A DNA stretch of 42,601 nucleotides from JBOGGX01 sp050744245 (GCA_050744245.1 JBOGGX010000194.1:1-42601); one strand, 5' to 3'; shown: positions 30,183-38,229, counted from the first letter of the stretch. A program made the numbers and translations. The notes: generated from the letters alone by a model not told the origin.

Positions 30183-32899
30183 CCGTGGCCAACGGCGGCC
30201 GGCGGGCCCGGCGCCAGCTCATCGAGCGGATCGACTTCGAGCTCGACGAGTTCCAGGTCAGGGCGCTCGACGCCGTCGACAGGGACGACTCGGTGCTGGT
30301 GGCGGCGCCGACCAGCGCGGGCAAGACGCTGGTGGCCGAGTACGCCATCGACATGGCGCTGGCCTCGGGGGCCAAGGCGTTCTACACCACCCCGATCAAG
30401 GCGTTGTCGAACCAGAAGTACGGCGACTTCCTGCGCCGGCTCGGCGCCGACCGGGTCGGGCTGCTCACCGGCGACAACGCCATCAACGGTGACGCGCCCG
30501 TGGTGGTGATGACCACCGAGGTGCTCCGCAACATGATCTACGCCGGATCACCCGCCCTCGACAACCTGCGCTACGTCATCCTCGACGAGGTCCACTACCT
30601 GCAGGACGCCTACCGGGGCCCGGTGTGGGAGGAGGTCATCATCCACGCACCGCCGTCGGTCCGCCTCGTCTGCCTCTCGGCCACGGTGTCCAACGCAGGG
30701 GAGCTGGCCGAGTGGATCTCGACCGTGCGGGGCGCCACCGAAGCGGTGGTCGAGGAGCGGCGGCCGGTCGAGCTGCAGAACCTCTACATGGTCGGCGATC
30801 GATCGGCGCCCCGGCTCCACCTGCTGCCGACCATCGTCGACGACCGGCCCAACCCGGAGGCCAGCCGTCTCGACGCCGAGTCGCTGCGCGCCCCGGTGGG
30901 CCGGAACCGGCTGCGGCGGCGCTACTTCACGCCGGGTCGGGTCGACGTCGTCGAGCACCTGGCCGAGGCCGAGCTGTTGCCGGCCATCTACTTCATCTTC
31001 AGCCGCGCCGCCTGTGACGACGCGGCCCAGGCGTGCGTCGCCGCCGGGCTCAGGCTGACCGGACGGGACGAGCGCGCACGGATCCGCGACATCGTCGAGG
31101 CGCACACCGCCGCCCTGTCCGATGCCGACCTGACCGTCCTCGGCTACGACACCTGGCTGACCTCGCTCGAGCTGGGCATCGCCGCCCACCACGCCGGGAT
31201 GGTCCCGCCGTTCAAGGAGGCGGTCGAGGCCTGCTTCGCCGAGGGCCTGATCCGGGCGGTGTTCGCCACCGAGACGCTGGCCCTCGGCATCAACATGCCG
31301 GCCCGGACGGTGGTGATCGAGAAGCTGAGCAAGTTCACCGGTGAGCGCCACGAGTTCCTCACCCCCGGCGACTACACCCAGCTCACGGGGCGGGCCGGAC
31401 GGCGGGGCATCGACCAGGTGGGCTATGCCGTCGTGCTGTGGTCGCCGTTCGTCCCGTTCGACCAGGTGGCGGCGCTCGCCGCCAGCCGGTCGTTCCGGCT
31501 GACATCGTCGTTCAGACCCACCTACAACATGGCCGCCAACCTGGTGTACCGCTACTCGGCCGAGGAGGCCCACCACCTGCTCAACCTGTCGTTCGCCCAG
31601 TACCAGGCCGACCGGTCGGTGGTGTCGATCGAGTCGAGGCTGGAGAAGCGGCGCCGACTGTTGGGCGAGGCCGATGCCGCCAGCGGCTGCTCTCGGGGCG
31701 ACACCACCGAGTACCACGGCCTGGTGCAGGCCGCGGCCGAGGCCAGGCGGCACGCCTCGCCCAAGGGTGAGATCGCGTTCGCCCTGTCGCAGGTGCGGCC
31801 GGGGTCCGTCCTCCACGTCGACACGCCGAGGATCCACGGAAAGGTGGCGGTGCTCACCTACGCCCAGCGCCGCAACGAGGCCAAGCTCAAGGTCATCACG
31901 ACCAAGGGCAAGGTGCTGACGCTCGGCGTCGACGACTTCCATGAGACGCCCGAGGTGCTGGGCGAGATCGAGCTTCCGCTGCCGTTCGCCCCCAACAACC
32001 ACAACTTCCAACATCGCGTCGCGCGCGATCTGCAGCGGGCCCGTGTCAGGCGCCGACGCCGCATCGAGCACGACCGCGAGTCGGCGGCGGCGGGGGCCGA
32101 GACCGCGGTGCACGCGCACCCGGTCGACGGCTGTCCCGACCGAGCCACCCACGTGCAGGCCCAGGCCCGCGCCGAGCGGCTGCGCCGCGAGATCGACGAG
32201 CTCCAGCTCTCCGTGCGGGGACGCACCGAGTCCCTCGCCCGCCGGTTCGACCGCGTTCTGCGGGTCCTCGAGGCCTGGGGCCATCTCGACGGATGGGAGG
32301 TCACCGACAAGGGCTCCCGGCTGCGTCGCCTGTACCACGAGTGCGACCTCCTCATCGCCGAGTGCCTGGACGACGGCGTCTTCGACGGCCTCGACCCGCC
32401 CGAGCTGGCCGGGCTGGTGTCGGTCTTCACCTACGAGCACCGCAGCCCCGACCAGCCGGCGCCGCCCCGGTTCCCCTCGCCGGCCGTGCGCACCCGCTTC
32501 GGCCGGGTCGTCGAGTTGACCACCGAGCTGAACGCCGACGAGCAGGAGGCGGGACTGCCGCTCACCCGGTCGCCCGATCCCGGGTTCATCGGCATCGTCA
32601 GCGGATGGGCCGCGGGTGGCGACCTCGACCACGTGCTGAGCGACGACGACATGTCGGGCGGCGACTTCGTCCGCAACGTCAAGCAGGTCGTCGACCTCCT
32701 GCGCCAACTGGGCGACGCCGCCCCCGGCACCCCGACCCGCCGGGTCGCCGACGAGGCGGCCGACGCCGTGTTCCGCGGCGTCGTCGCGGCCTCGGCCGCG
32801 GTCGGGGAGGAGGACGCCGACGATCTCGAGCTGGCCGAGGACGGACGGGTCGACGACCCACCGACCTGGGGCGGCCATCACCTGGCCGCCGAGCGGTGA
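30179..32899 (+). CDS. helY: HelY-like superfamily 2 RNA helicase (Ski2/Mtr4 type)
   Basis: ATP-dependent helicase related to eukaryotic Ski2 and Mtr4. The 906-residue length is as expected for mycobacterial HelY. Motif I is APTSAGKT (43-50), motif II is DEVH (136-139), motif III is LSATVSN, and motif VI is QLTGRAGRRGID from residue 401. After the helicase core come a winged helix, a beta-barrel-like region and a C-terminal DSHCT domain (ELAGLVSVFTYEHR onward, ending before TWGGHHLAAER). The bacterial protein is presumed to act in RNA processing or decay, but its role is poorly defined. The GTG at 30179 overlaps the tatC stop; a GTG two codons on is possible. Confidence 0.94.
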   Translation: MTVANGGRRARRQLIERIDFELDEFQVRALDAVDRDDSVLVAAPTSAGKTLVAEYAIDMALASGAKAFYTTPIKALSNQKYGDFLRRLGADRVGLLTGDNAINGDAPVVVMTTEVLRNMIYAGSPALDNLRYVILDEVHYLQDAYRGPVWEEVIIHAPPSVRLVCLSATVSNAGELAEWISTVRGATEAVVEERRPVELQNLYMVGDRSAPRLHLLPTIVDDRPNPEASRLDAESLRAPVGRNRLRRRYFTPGRVDVVEHLAEAELLPAIYFIFSRAACDDAAQACVAAGLRLTGRDERARIRDIVEAHTAALSDADLTVLGYDTWLTSLELGIAAHHAGMVPPFKEAVEACFAEGLIRAVFATETLALGINMPARTVVIEKLSKFTGERHEFLTPGDYTQLTGRAGRRGIDQVGYAVVLWSPFVPFDQVAALAASRSFRLTSSFRPTYNMAANLVYRYSAEEAHHLLNLSFAQYQADRSVVSIESRLEKRRRLLGEADAASGCSRGDTTEYHGLVQAAAEARRHASPKGEIAFALSQVRPGSVLHVDTPRIHGKVAVLTYAQRRNEAKLKVITTKGKVLTLGVDDFHETPEVLGEIELPLPFAPNNHNFQHRVARDLQRARVRRRRRIEHDRESAAAGAETAVHAHPVDGCPDRATHVQAQARAERLRREIDELQLSVRGRTESLARRFDRVLRVLEAWGHLDGWEVTDKGSRLRRLYHECDLLIAECLDDGVFDGLDPPELAGLVSVFTYEHRSPDQPAPPRFPSPAVRTRFGRVVELTTELNADEQEAGLPLTRSPDPGFIGIVSGWAAGGDLDHVLSDDDMSGGDFVRNVKQVVDLLRQLGDAAPGTPTRRVADEAADAVFRGVVAASAAVGEEDADDLELAEDGRVDDPPTWGGHHLAAER

Positions 32900-33507
32900 C
32901 CGTCGAGAAGGGACGACCCTGGGGCCGCCCGGGGCCGGCGCCGACCGATGCGGTGGTCGTGCGCTCCAACGCAGAGGCGCAAGCCGTGGTGGTGGCGGCC
33001 CGCCGGGCCGGAGAACCCGTGCCGGTGCTCGCCCTCCTCGGCGGTGACCTGTGCCGCACTCTCGGCGGCCGGGGTGACGAGCGGCGGCTCGGTTCCGGCG
33101 ACGGCATCGAGGTGCCGATCGACCTCGGCGTCGCCCTACTAGACGGGCGGGAGACCGTGTTCCTCGCTCACCTCGTGGCCCGGCGATCGTGGTGGTTCGG
33201 CCGGGTGTTCGTCGCGATGAACGCCCAGTTCATCGGGCCATGGGACGTGGCCCCGCGGTCGCACCCGAACGACGGGCGCATCGATACCCTCGACCTCAAC
33301 TTGAGGTTGGGAGATCGGTGGAAGGCCTGGTCGCGGCTTCGGACCGGGACCCACGTGCCGCATCCCGGCATCGAGGAGCGGCGGGTCCGCTCGCTCAGCG
33401 TGCGCTTCGAGCGGGCGGTGCCGGTGGAGGTCGACGGGGTTCGGGCCGGACGAGCCCGGGAGATCGAGGTGCGGGTCGAGCCGGACGCCGTGCGCGTCGC
33501 GGTGTGA
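32896..33507 (+). CDS. stand-alone C-terminal domain of a YegS/diacylglycerol-kinase-like lipid kinase
   Basis: Predicted 203 residues, overlapping helY by four bases (GTGA). The second half is the beta-sandwich of YegS/DgkB-type lipid kinases: WWFGRVFVAMNAQFIGPWDV, APRSHPNDGRIDTLDLNL, LRTGTHVPHPGIEERRV, and VPVEVDGVRAGRAREIEVRV. The first half (VVVRSNAEAQAVVVAARRAGEPVPVLALLGGDLCRTLGG) is short and lacks the N-terminal kinase domain with its GGDGT loop. Either this is a non-catalytic lipid- or nucleotide-binding module or its partner lies elsewhere. The region ahead of it is helY, so the missing part was not simply cut by the window. Confidence 0.75.
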   Translation: MTVEKGRPWGRPGPAPTDAVVVRSNAEAQAVVVAARRAGEPVPVLALLGGDLCRTLGGRGDERRLGSGDGIEVPIDLGVALLDGRETVFLAHLVARRSWWFGRVFVAMNAQFIGPWDVAPRSHPNDGRIDTLDLNLRLGDRWKAWSRLRTGTHVPHPGIEERRVRSLSVRFERAVPVEVDGVRAGRAREIEVRVEPDAVRVAV

Positions 33508-33522
33508 GCCCGTCCGGCGGCG

Positions 33523-33678
33523 TCAGCGACCGGCTCGGCCGGCCGAGCTGCGGCCCCGGATCGCGCCCCAGATGGCGAGCACGATCACGGCGCCGATCGA
33601 GCCGATGACCCCGCTCGGGCGGATCCGGAACCCGTCGCCGAACAGCAGGCTGAGCACCATCCCGCCGAGGCTTGGCAT
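33523..33678 (-). CDS. very short GlsB/YeaQ-like membrane protein, N-terminally truncated
   Basis: A 51-residue frame, MPSLGGMVLSLLFGDGFRIR then PSGVIGSIGAVIVLAIWGAI and a basic tail. It corresponds to the last half of the ~85-residue GlsB/YeaQ/transglycosylase-associated membrane proteins (short glycine-rich helix, loop, final helix, RGR tail). The usual first helix is absent, and the frame upstream of the ATG, though open for a few codons, encodes no hydrophobic segment. It may be a remnant or a genuine microprotein. It lies between two plus-strand genes and its 5' end faces the M20 gene 26 bases away. Confidence 0.5.
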   Translation of the reverse strand: MPSLGGMVLSLLFGDGFRIRPSGVIGSIGAVIVLAIWGAIRGRSSAGRAGR

Positions 33679-33692
33679 TGACCGACCGGCAC

Positions 33693-33698
33693 TAGCTT
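33693..33698 (+). promoter_or_regulatory. leaderless-type -10 box of the M20 amidohydrolase gene
   Basis: TAGCTT six bases before the GTG at 33705. Confidence 0.5.
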
Positions 33699-33704
33699 GG
33701 CCCG

Positions 33705-34922
33705 GTGGCTGACCGGGCCGATATCGATGTCGTCAAGGAACGGGTCTGCCACGAGGTCGACCGCCGGGCCGGGGCGCTGGTCGACGCCTCCCGGCAGATC
33801 CACGCCCATCCAGAGCTCGGCTTCGGGGAGACCTTCGCCCACGGGTTGCTCACCGGCCTGATCGCGACGGACGGGCTCGAACCCGAGCGCGGCGCCTTCG
33901 GTCTCGACACTGCGTTCGCGGCCCGGGCCGGCAGCACCGGTCCGGTGATCGCCGTCCTGTGCGAGTACGACGCCCTCCCCGGGCTGGGCCATGCCTGCGG
34001 CCACAACATCATCGCCACCGCCGGACTCGGCGCCGGGCTGGCCGCCGCGGCCATGGCCGACGAGCTCGGCGGGCGGCTGCTCGTGCTCGGAACCCCGGCC
34101 GAGGAGGGCGGGGGCGGCAAGCAGCTGCTGGCCGACGAGGGCGCCTTCGCCGGCGTCGACGCGGCGATGATGATCCACCCGGCCGGGCTCGATCTGAGCG
34201 GCATGCACACCCTGGCCGTGCGCCAGGTCTTCGCCGACTCTCGGGGCGTGGCCGCCCACGCCTCGGCCGCACCCCACGCCGGGCGCAACGCCCTCGACGC
34301 CGCCGTGCTGGGCTACGTCGGTGTCGCCGCCCTGCGCCAGCACATTCGATCGACCGAACGGATCCACGGCATCTTCACCAAGGCCGGCGACAAGCCCAAC
34401 ATCGTGCCGGCCGAGGCCCAGGCCCTCTGGTTCATCAGGTCAGACGATCTGACCACCCTGGAGGCGCTCTCGGAGCGGGTCGACGCCTGTCTCCGAGCCG
34501 GCGCCGCCGCCGCCGGCTGCGAGCTCGTCCTCCACGAGGAGGCGCCGAGGTATGCCGACGTCGTCCACAACGAGCCGATGGGGGACCTGTACATCGCCAA
34601 CGCCGCCCGGCTCGGACGCACCGTCCAGGACCACCGCACGGTGCCGGGCGTCGTCGGTTCCACCGACATGGGCAACGTCAGCCAACTGGTGCCGTCGATC
34701 CACCCGATGATCGCCGCCTCACCCCCGGACGTGCCCATCCACTCGACCGAGTTCGAGCGGTGGGCGGGCTCGGCGGACGGCGACCGGGCCGTCCTCGACG
34801 GGGCCAAGGCCCTGGCCATGACGGTGGTCGACCTGTGGCTCGCACCCGGTGCGATCGACCGCGCCCGGGCCGCCTTCGAGGGCTCGGCCCCATCCACCGA
34901 TCCAGGCCCGCCGGCGTCCTAG
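33705..34922 (+). CDS. M20-family amidohydrolase (AbgB/PM20D2-like)
   Basis: Predicted 405-residue metal-dependent amidohydrolase of cytoplasmic type. The active-site segments are QIHAHPELGFGE (35-46), CEYDALPGLGHACGHN (88-103; metal ligands in the HACGHN loop) and LGTPAEEGGGGKQLL with the catalytic Glu-Glu. IHPAGLD and GSTDMGNVSQLVPSIHPMI follow, the latter supplying the last metal histidine. A dimerisation insert (VRQVFADSRGVAAHASAAPHAGRNALDA) is in place. This pattern fits aminobenzoyl-glutamate or N-acyl-amino-acid/dipeptide hydrolases; the substrate cannot be set. Start GTG 33705 follows TAGCTT by six bases. Confidence 0.88.
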   Translation: MADRADIDVVKERVCHEVDRRAGALVDASRQIHAHPELGFGETFAHGLLTGLIATDGLEPERGAFGLDTAFAARAGSTGPVIAVLCEYDALPGLGHACGHNIIATAGLGAGLAAAAMADELGGRLLVLGTPAEEGGGGKQLLADEGAFAGVDAAMMIHPAGLDLSGMHTLAVRQVFADSRGVAAHASAAPHAGRNALDAAVLGYVGVAALRQHIRSTERIHGIFTKAGDKPNIVPAEAQALWFIRSDDLTTLEALSERVDACLRAGAAAAGCELVLHEEAPRYADVVHNEPMGDLYIANAARLGRTVQDHRTVPGVVGSTDMGNVSQLVPSIHPMIAASPPDVPIHSTEFERWAGSADGDRAVLDGAKALAMTVVDLWLAPGAIDRARAAFEGSAPSTDPGPPAS

Positions 34923-34934
34923 AGTCGCTCGCCT

Positions 34935-35084
34935 GTGAGTGAGCCCGACGGGCGAGCGAACCATCAACAACGCCTGTCTTCGCCGCGAAGCGGCGAAGAT
35001 GCTCATTGGTGCTCCTCGGGTCGGCGGCGACGGCAGTCGGTGTCAGACGACGATGGGGCACCAATGAGTGAGCGGAGCGAGCGG
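34935..35084 (+). repeat. Repeat family 2, copy B, upstream of the ThyX-like gene
   Basis: Starts GTGAGTGAGCCCGACGGGCG, continues AGCGAACCATCAAC, and has the local hairpin TTCGCCGC-GAA-GCGGCGAA. An 11-base inverted repeat CTCATTGGTGC (35002-35012) / GCACCAATGAG (35058-35068) follows, as in copy A. The end GAGCGGAGCGAGCGGCG runs into the ThyX-like ATG. Confidence 0.75.
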
Positions 35085-35090
35085 CGATGA
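35064..35090 (+). other. possible eight-codon leader ORF before the ThyX-like gene
   Basis: ATG at 35064 encodes MSERSERR and its TGA (35088-35090) overlaps the ATG of the ThyX-like gene at 35087. The ATG lies in the right arm of the copy B inverted repeat, at the place where copy A carries a real start codon. It may allow coupled re-initiation or may be coincidence of a GAGCG-rich sequence. Confidence 0.3.
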
Positions 35091-36703
35091 GCGTCTACAT
35101 CGCCGAGGAGTGGACGCCGGAGGAGTCCGACGTGCTCCGGCGCTACTTCACCAACCTGGACGGGCCGGTGTTTGCGCTGGTCAACCTGCCCGAGGTGGTG
35201 AAGGGCGCCCTGTTCGCCCGCTACAGCCGGTCGCCGAAGAGCCTGCGCCGCCTCTTTCTCGACGAGTTCGTCGGCGACCTCGACATCTCCGGTGACCAGA
35301 GCGTCGATGCCACCGTCGGACTGCGGCGGGCCGAGGAGCTGTACGACCGGGTGTTCTTCGAGTACGGCGACGACTCGGTGGCCCAGCTCGGCGGGGTCCA
35401 CCTGGCGTGTGAACAGGCCTCCAACCTGCTCACCAAGGTGCTCGAGTGGGGCCGGCTCATGGCCTATCTGGAGCAGTCCACCCGCTACATCGCCTACGAC
35501 AGCCGCCTCGGCGGCCGCTACCGCTACCACCGCCCACCGTCCGTGCTCACCTCTCGGCTCGGCACCCGGTACGTCGGCGAGATCGACCGGCTGTTCGAGG
35601 CCTACGCCGCCCTCGTCCCCCGGATGGCCGACTTCTTCCGCGAGCGGTTCCCGAAGGACGGCGCCGATTCCGACTTCGTCTACCGGCAGGCCATCTACGC
35701 CAAGGCCTTCGACTCGGTGCGGGGCATCCTGCCCGCGGCGTCGCTGTCCAACCTCGGCATCTACGGCACCGGCCAGGGCTACGAGCAGCTGCTGCTGCGG
35801 ATGCGGGCCCACCCGCTCCCCGAGGCCAGGAGCTACGCCGAGCTCATGCTGACCGAGCTGCGCAAGGTCATCCCTTCGTTCCTCAAGCGGGTCGACGTGG
35901 CCGACCGGGGCATGGCCTGGAGCGCCTACCTGGCCGGCACCCGTGAGGACATGGAAGACCTCGCCGGGCGCCTCGTCCCGCCGACCGAGCCGGCCCGGCC
36001 GGTGCCGGCCGTACGGCTCGTCGACTTCGACCCGGACGCCGAGCTCAAGATGATCGCGGCCATGCTCTATCCCTTCACCCACCTGCCCGAGCACGAGCTG
36101 CTCGACCGGGTCAAGGCCATTTCGGTCGAGGACCGGTTGGCCGTGGTGCGGGCCTACGTCGGCGAGCGGACCAACCGCCGGCACAAGCCGGGCCGGGCCC
36201 TCGAGCGGGTGAACTACCGGTTCGACGTTCTCGCCGACTACGGCGCCTTCCGCGACCTGCAGCGGCACCGGATGCTGACGATCGAATGGCAGCCGCTGAG
36301 CCCGGCCCACGGCTACACCCGACCGGAGGCGGTCGACCTGGCCGGCTGGGCCGGCGAGTTCGACGAGGCCATGGAACGCTCGGCCGAGCTCCACCGGGCC
36401 CTCGCCGCCCGCCACCCCGTCGAGGCGGCGTACGCCGTGTGCCTGGCGTACCGGGTGCGCTTCGTCATGGAGCTCAACGCCCGCGAGGCGATGCACCTCA
36501 TCGAGCTGCGGTCGAGCCAGCAGGGTCACCCGGCCTACCGGGTGGTGGCCCAGGACATGCACCGGCTCATCGCCGAGGACGCCGGCCACCACGCCGTGGC
36601 CGAGATGATGCGCCACGTCGACCACTCGCCCGAACCGGGACTGGAGCGGCTCGTCGCCGAGCGCCGTGCCGAGCGCCGCCGCGCCGGCGCACCCCCGAGC
36701 TGA
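35087..36703 (+). CDS. tandem ThyX-like protein with degenerate active-site motifs
   Basis: A 538-residue protein that general annotation would call FAD-dependent thymidylate synthase, but it is more than twice the usual length and appears to be two ThyX-type domains in one chain. The first (about 1-290) has a signature-like WGRLMAYLEQSTRY at 121-134, which keeps the Ser-x-Arg-Tyr end but lacks the leading Arg-His. The second (about 320-520) has RHRMLTIEWQPLSP at 393-406, which keeps Arg-His-Arg but lacks the Ser-x-Arg end. The classic ThyX signature is RHRxxSxNxxSxR. The role is unknown; thymidylate synthesis is doubtful without the full motif. The ATG follows GGAG by about ten bases, directly downstream of repeat family 2. 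Confidence 0.8.
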   Translation: MSVYIAEEWTPEESDVLRRYFTNLDGPVFALVNLPEVVKGALFARYSRSPKSLRRLFLDEFVGDLDISGDQSVDATVGLRRAEELYDRVFFEYGDDSVAQLGGVHLACEQASNLLTKVLEWGRLMAYLEQSTRYIAYDSRLGGRYRYHRPPSVLTSRLGTRYVGEIDRLFEAYAALVPRMADFFRERFPKDGADSDFVYRQAIYAKAFDSVRGILPAASLSNLGIYGTGQGYEQLLLRMRAHPLPEARSYAELMLTELRKVIPSFLKRVDVADRGMAWSAYLAGTREDMEDLAGRLVPPTEPARPVPAVRLVDFDPDAELKMIAAMLYPFTHLPEHELLDRVKAISVEDRLAVVRAYVGERTNRRHKPGRALERVNYRFDVLADYGAFRDLQRHRMLTIEWQPLSPAHGYTRPEAVDLAGWAGEFDEAMERSAELHRALAARHPVEAAYAVCLAYRVRFVMELNAREAMHLIELRSSQQGHPAYRVVAQDMHRLIAEDAGHHAVAEMMRHVDHSPEPGLERLVAERRAERRRAGAPPS

Positions 36704-36959
36704 TCCAGCCGCGACCGAGGTTTCGCGCTGGACCACCGTGGCGGTCGTTCGGCGCGCCAACAAGGGTTGGCCCGGCATGTCGCGTCGCGCGACCCGGCGG
36801 AGCGACCACCGTGGTGACCCAGACCGGGCCCGGCGAGGACCGCCCAAGGTTGACGCTGTGGCTGAAGTTGAGGCTGTCTCAACCTAGCGTTGATGTTACG
36901 AGTGAGCCGGGCTACGGTGGCGACGCCTGGCGGGCGGAGCCGATCGGGGAGGTTCCGCC

Positions 36960-38164
36960 ATTCCTGCTCACGCCAAGGCTCGTCATCACCGTTTCGCTCA
37001 GACCGCCGTGACCGTGGCCGCCGTCGTGCTGGCCGCCACCGCCGGGCTGGCCGAGACCGGTTCGCACACCGTCCGCAGCGGAGAGACCCTGGGGCGCATC
37101 GCCCGCCGCTACGGCACCACCGTCGACGCCATCGCCCAGGCGAACGGCATCACCAACGTCAATCTCGTCGTCACCGGCACGGTGCTCGTGATGCCCGAGG
37201 GGACCGGCGCGCCGGCCGCGCCTGCGCCTGCCGTGGCCGCCCCCACCGGGCCGGTCCATGTGGTCCGCCGGGGCGAGACGCTCTTCATCATCGCCCGCCG
37301 GTACGGCTCCACGGTCGACGCCATCGTCGCGGCCAACGGCATTGCCAATCCTCGGCTCATCCACGCCCGCCAGCAATTCGTCATCCCAAGGGGCAGCCCC
37401 GCCCCGGCCGCGGCCACCGAGACGGTCGCCGCGGGGGGAGCGTGCACACGGTGGCGCCGGGCGAGACCCTCGGGCGCATCGCCCGCCGGTATGGCACCAC
37501 CGTCGACGCCATCGTCGCGGTCAACCCGGTGGCCAACCGCAACATCATCCACGTGGGCGACCAATTGGCGATCCCGGTCGAGGCGCCGACACCGGCACCA
37601 GGCACGGCCGGCGCGCCCAACGTCTACGTCGTCCAGCCCGGCGACACGCTGGCCGCGGTGGCGACCCGGCACGGACTCGGCGTCGAGGCCCTGGCCGCGG
37701 CGAACGGCCTCGCCCCGCCGTATCCACTGGTGGTGGGGAACCGGCTCTTCCTCGCGGCCCAGAACCACGTGGCCCCGGCCTCGATCGCGGCCTGTCCCGT
37801 GCCCGGCGCCGAGTTCGGCAACGACTACGGCTACCCGCGCCCCGACGGCCGGTTCCACGACGGCGTCGATCTCTTCGCCGGGCCGGGAGCGCAGGTGCTG
37901 GCGCCGGTCTCGGGCCGGGTCCAGCAGCTGTCCGGTCCGTTGGGCGGCAACCAGTTCATTCTCAGGGGCGACGACGGCCATCGCTACGCCGGCAGCCACC
38001 TGTCGGCCTTCGGAGCCGGCGGTCGGGTGGCGGCGGGCACGGTCATCGGCTACGTCGGCGATACGGGCAATGCCGTCGGGAGCCGACCGCACCTGCACTT
38101 CGAGATCCGACCCGGCGGGGGCGCGTCGGTCAATCCGTTCGCCATCCTCGACGCCGCCTGCTGA
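36960..38164 (+). CDS. secreted LysM-repeat M23 peptidoglycan endopeptidase, broken by a one-base frameshift
   Basis: Two adjoining frames make one protein. Frame 1 (from 36960) gives a signal-like start (HAKARHHRFAQTAVTVAAVV) and two LysM repeats (HTVRSGETLGRIARRYG, HVVRRGETLFIIARRYG). After a run of six G at 37433-37438 it goes out of frame. Frame 2 supplies two more LysM repeats (HTVAPGETLGRIARRYG, YVVQPGDTLAAVATRHG) and the M23 domain with FHDGVDLFAG and PHLHFEIRPGG, the zinc-binding His-x3-Asp and His-x-His. One extra G in the run would join them. The protein would bind peptidoglycan and cut its cross-bridges outside the cell. The start is also odd: GGGGAGG precedes an ATT at 36960 by seven bases, with GTG 37008 as the only conventional choice. 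The 256-base spacer before it holds a TTGACG element and a GTTGAG/CTCAAC inverted repeat at 36867-36883. Confidence 0.78.
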
Positions 38165-38218
38165 CGCGGCCGGAGACAGGCTGGGTTGATGGTTCGCTCG
38201 CGCTTCGGGCTCGCTCTC
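38165..38218 (-). repeat. Repeat family 2, copy C (inverted, left half only)
   Basis: On the minus strand it reads GAGCGAGCCCGAAGCGCGAG, CGAACCATCAAC and then CCTGTCT...CCGCG, matching the first ~50 bases of copy B. The ATTGGTGC inverted-repeat part is missing. It begins at the stop codon of the LysM/M23 gene. Confidence 0.65.
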
Positions 38219-38229
38219 GGCGCGGCAGG

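Noticed and set aside
30548..32881. 777-codon minus-strand frame opposite helY
   Set aside because: Shadow frame; helY carries all helicase motifs on the other strand.
35003..36847. 614-codon minus-strand frame opposite the ThyX-like gene
   Set aside because: Translation is Val/Gly/His/Arg-rich with no recognisable domain, as expected of an antisense shadow.
37008..38189. The first frame of the LysM gene taken as a complete protein
   Set aside because: After the G run it becomes Arg/Pro/Ser-rich nonsense while the LysM and M23 sequence continues in the other frame, so the continuation is not real.
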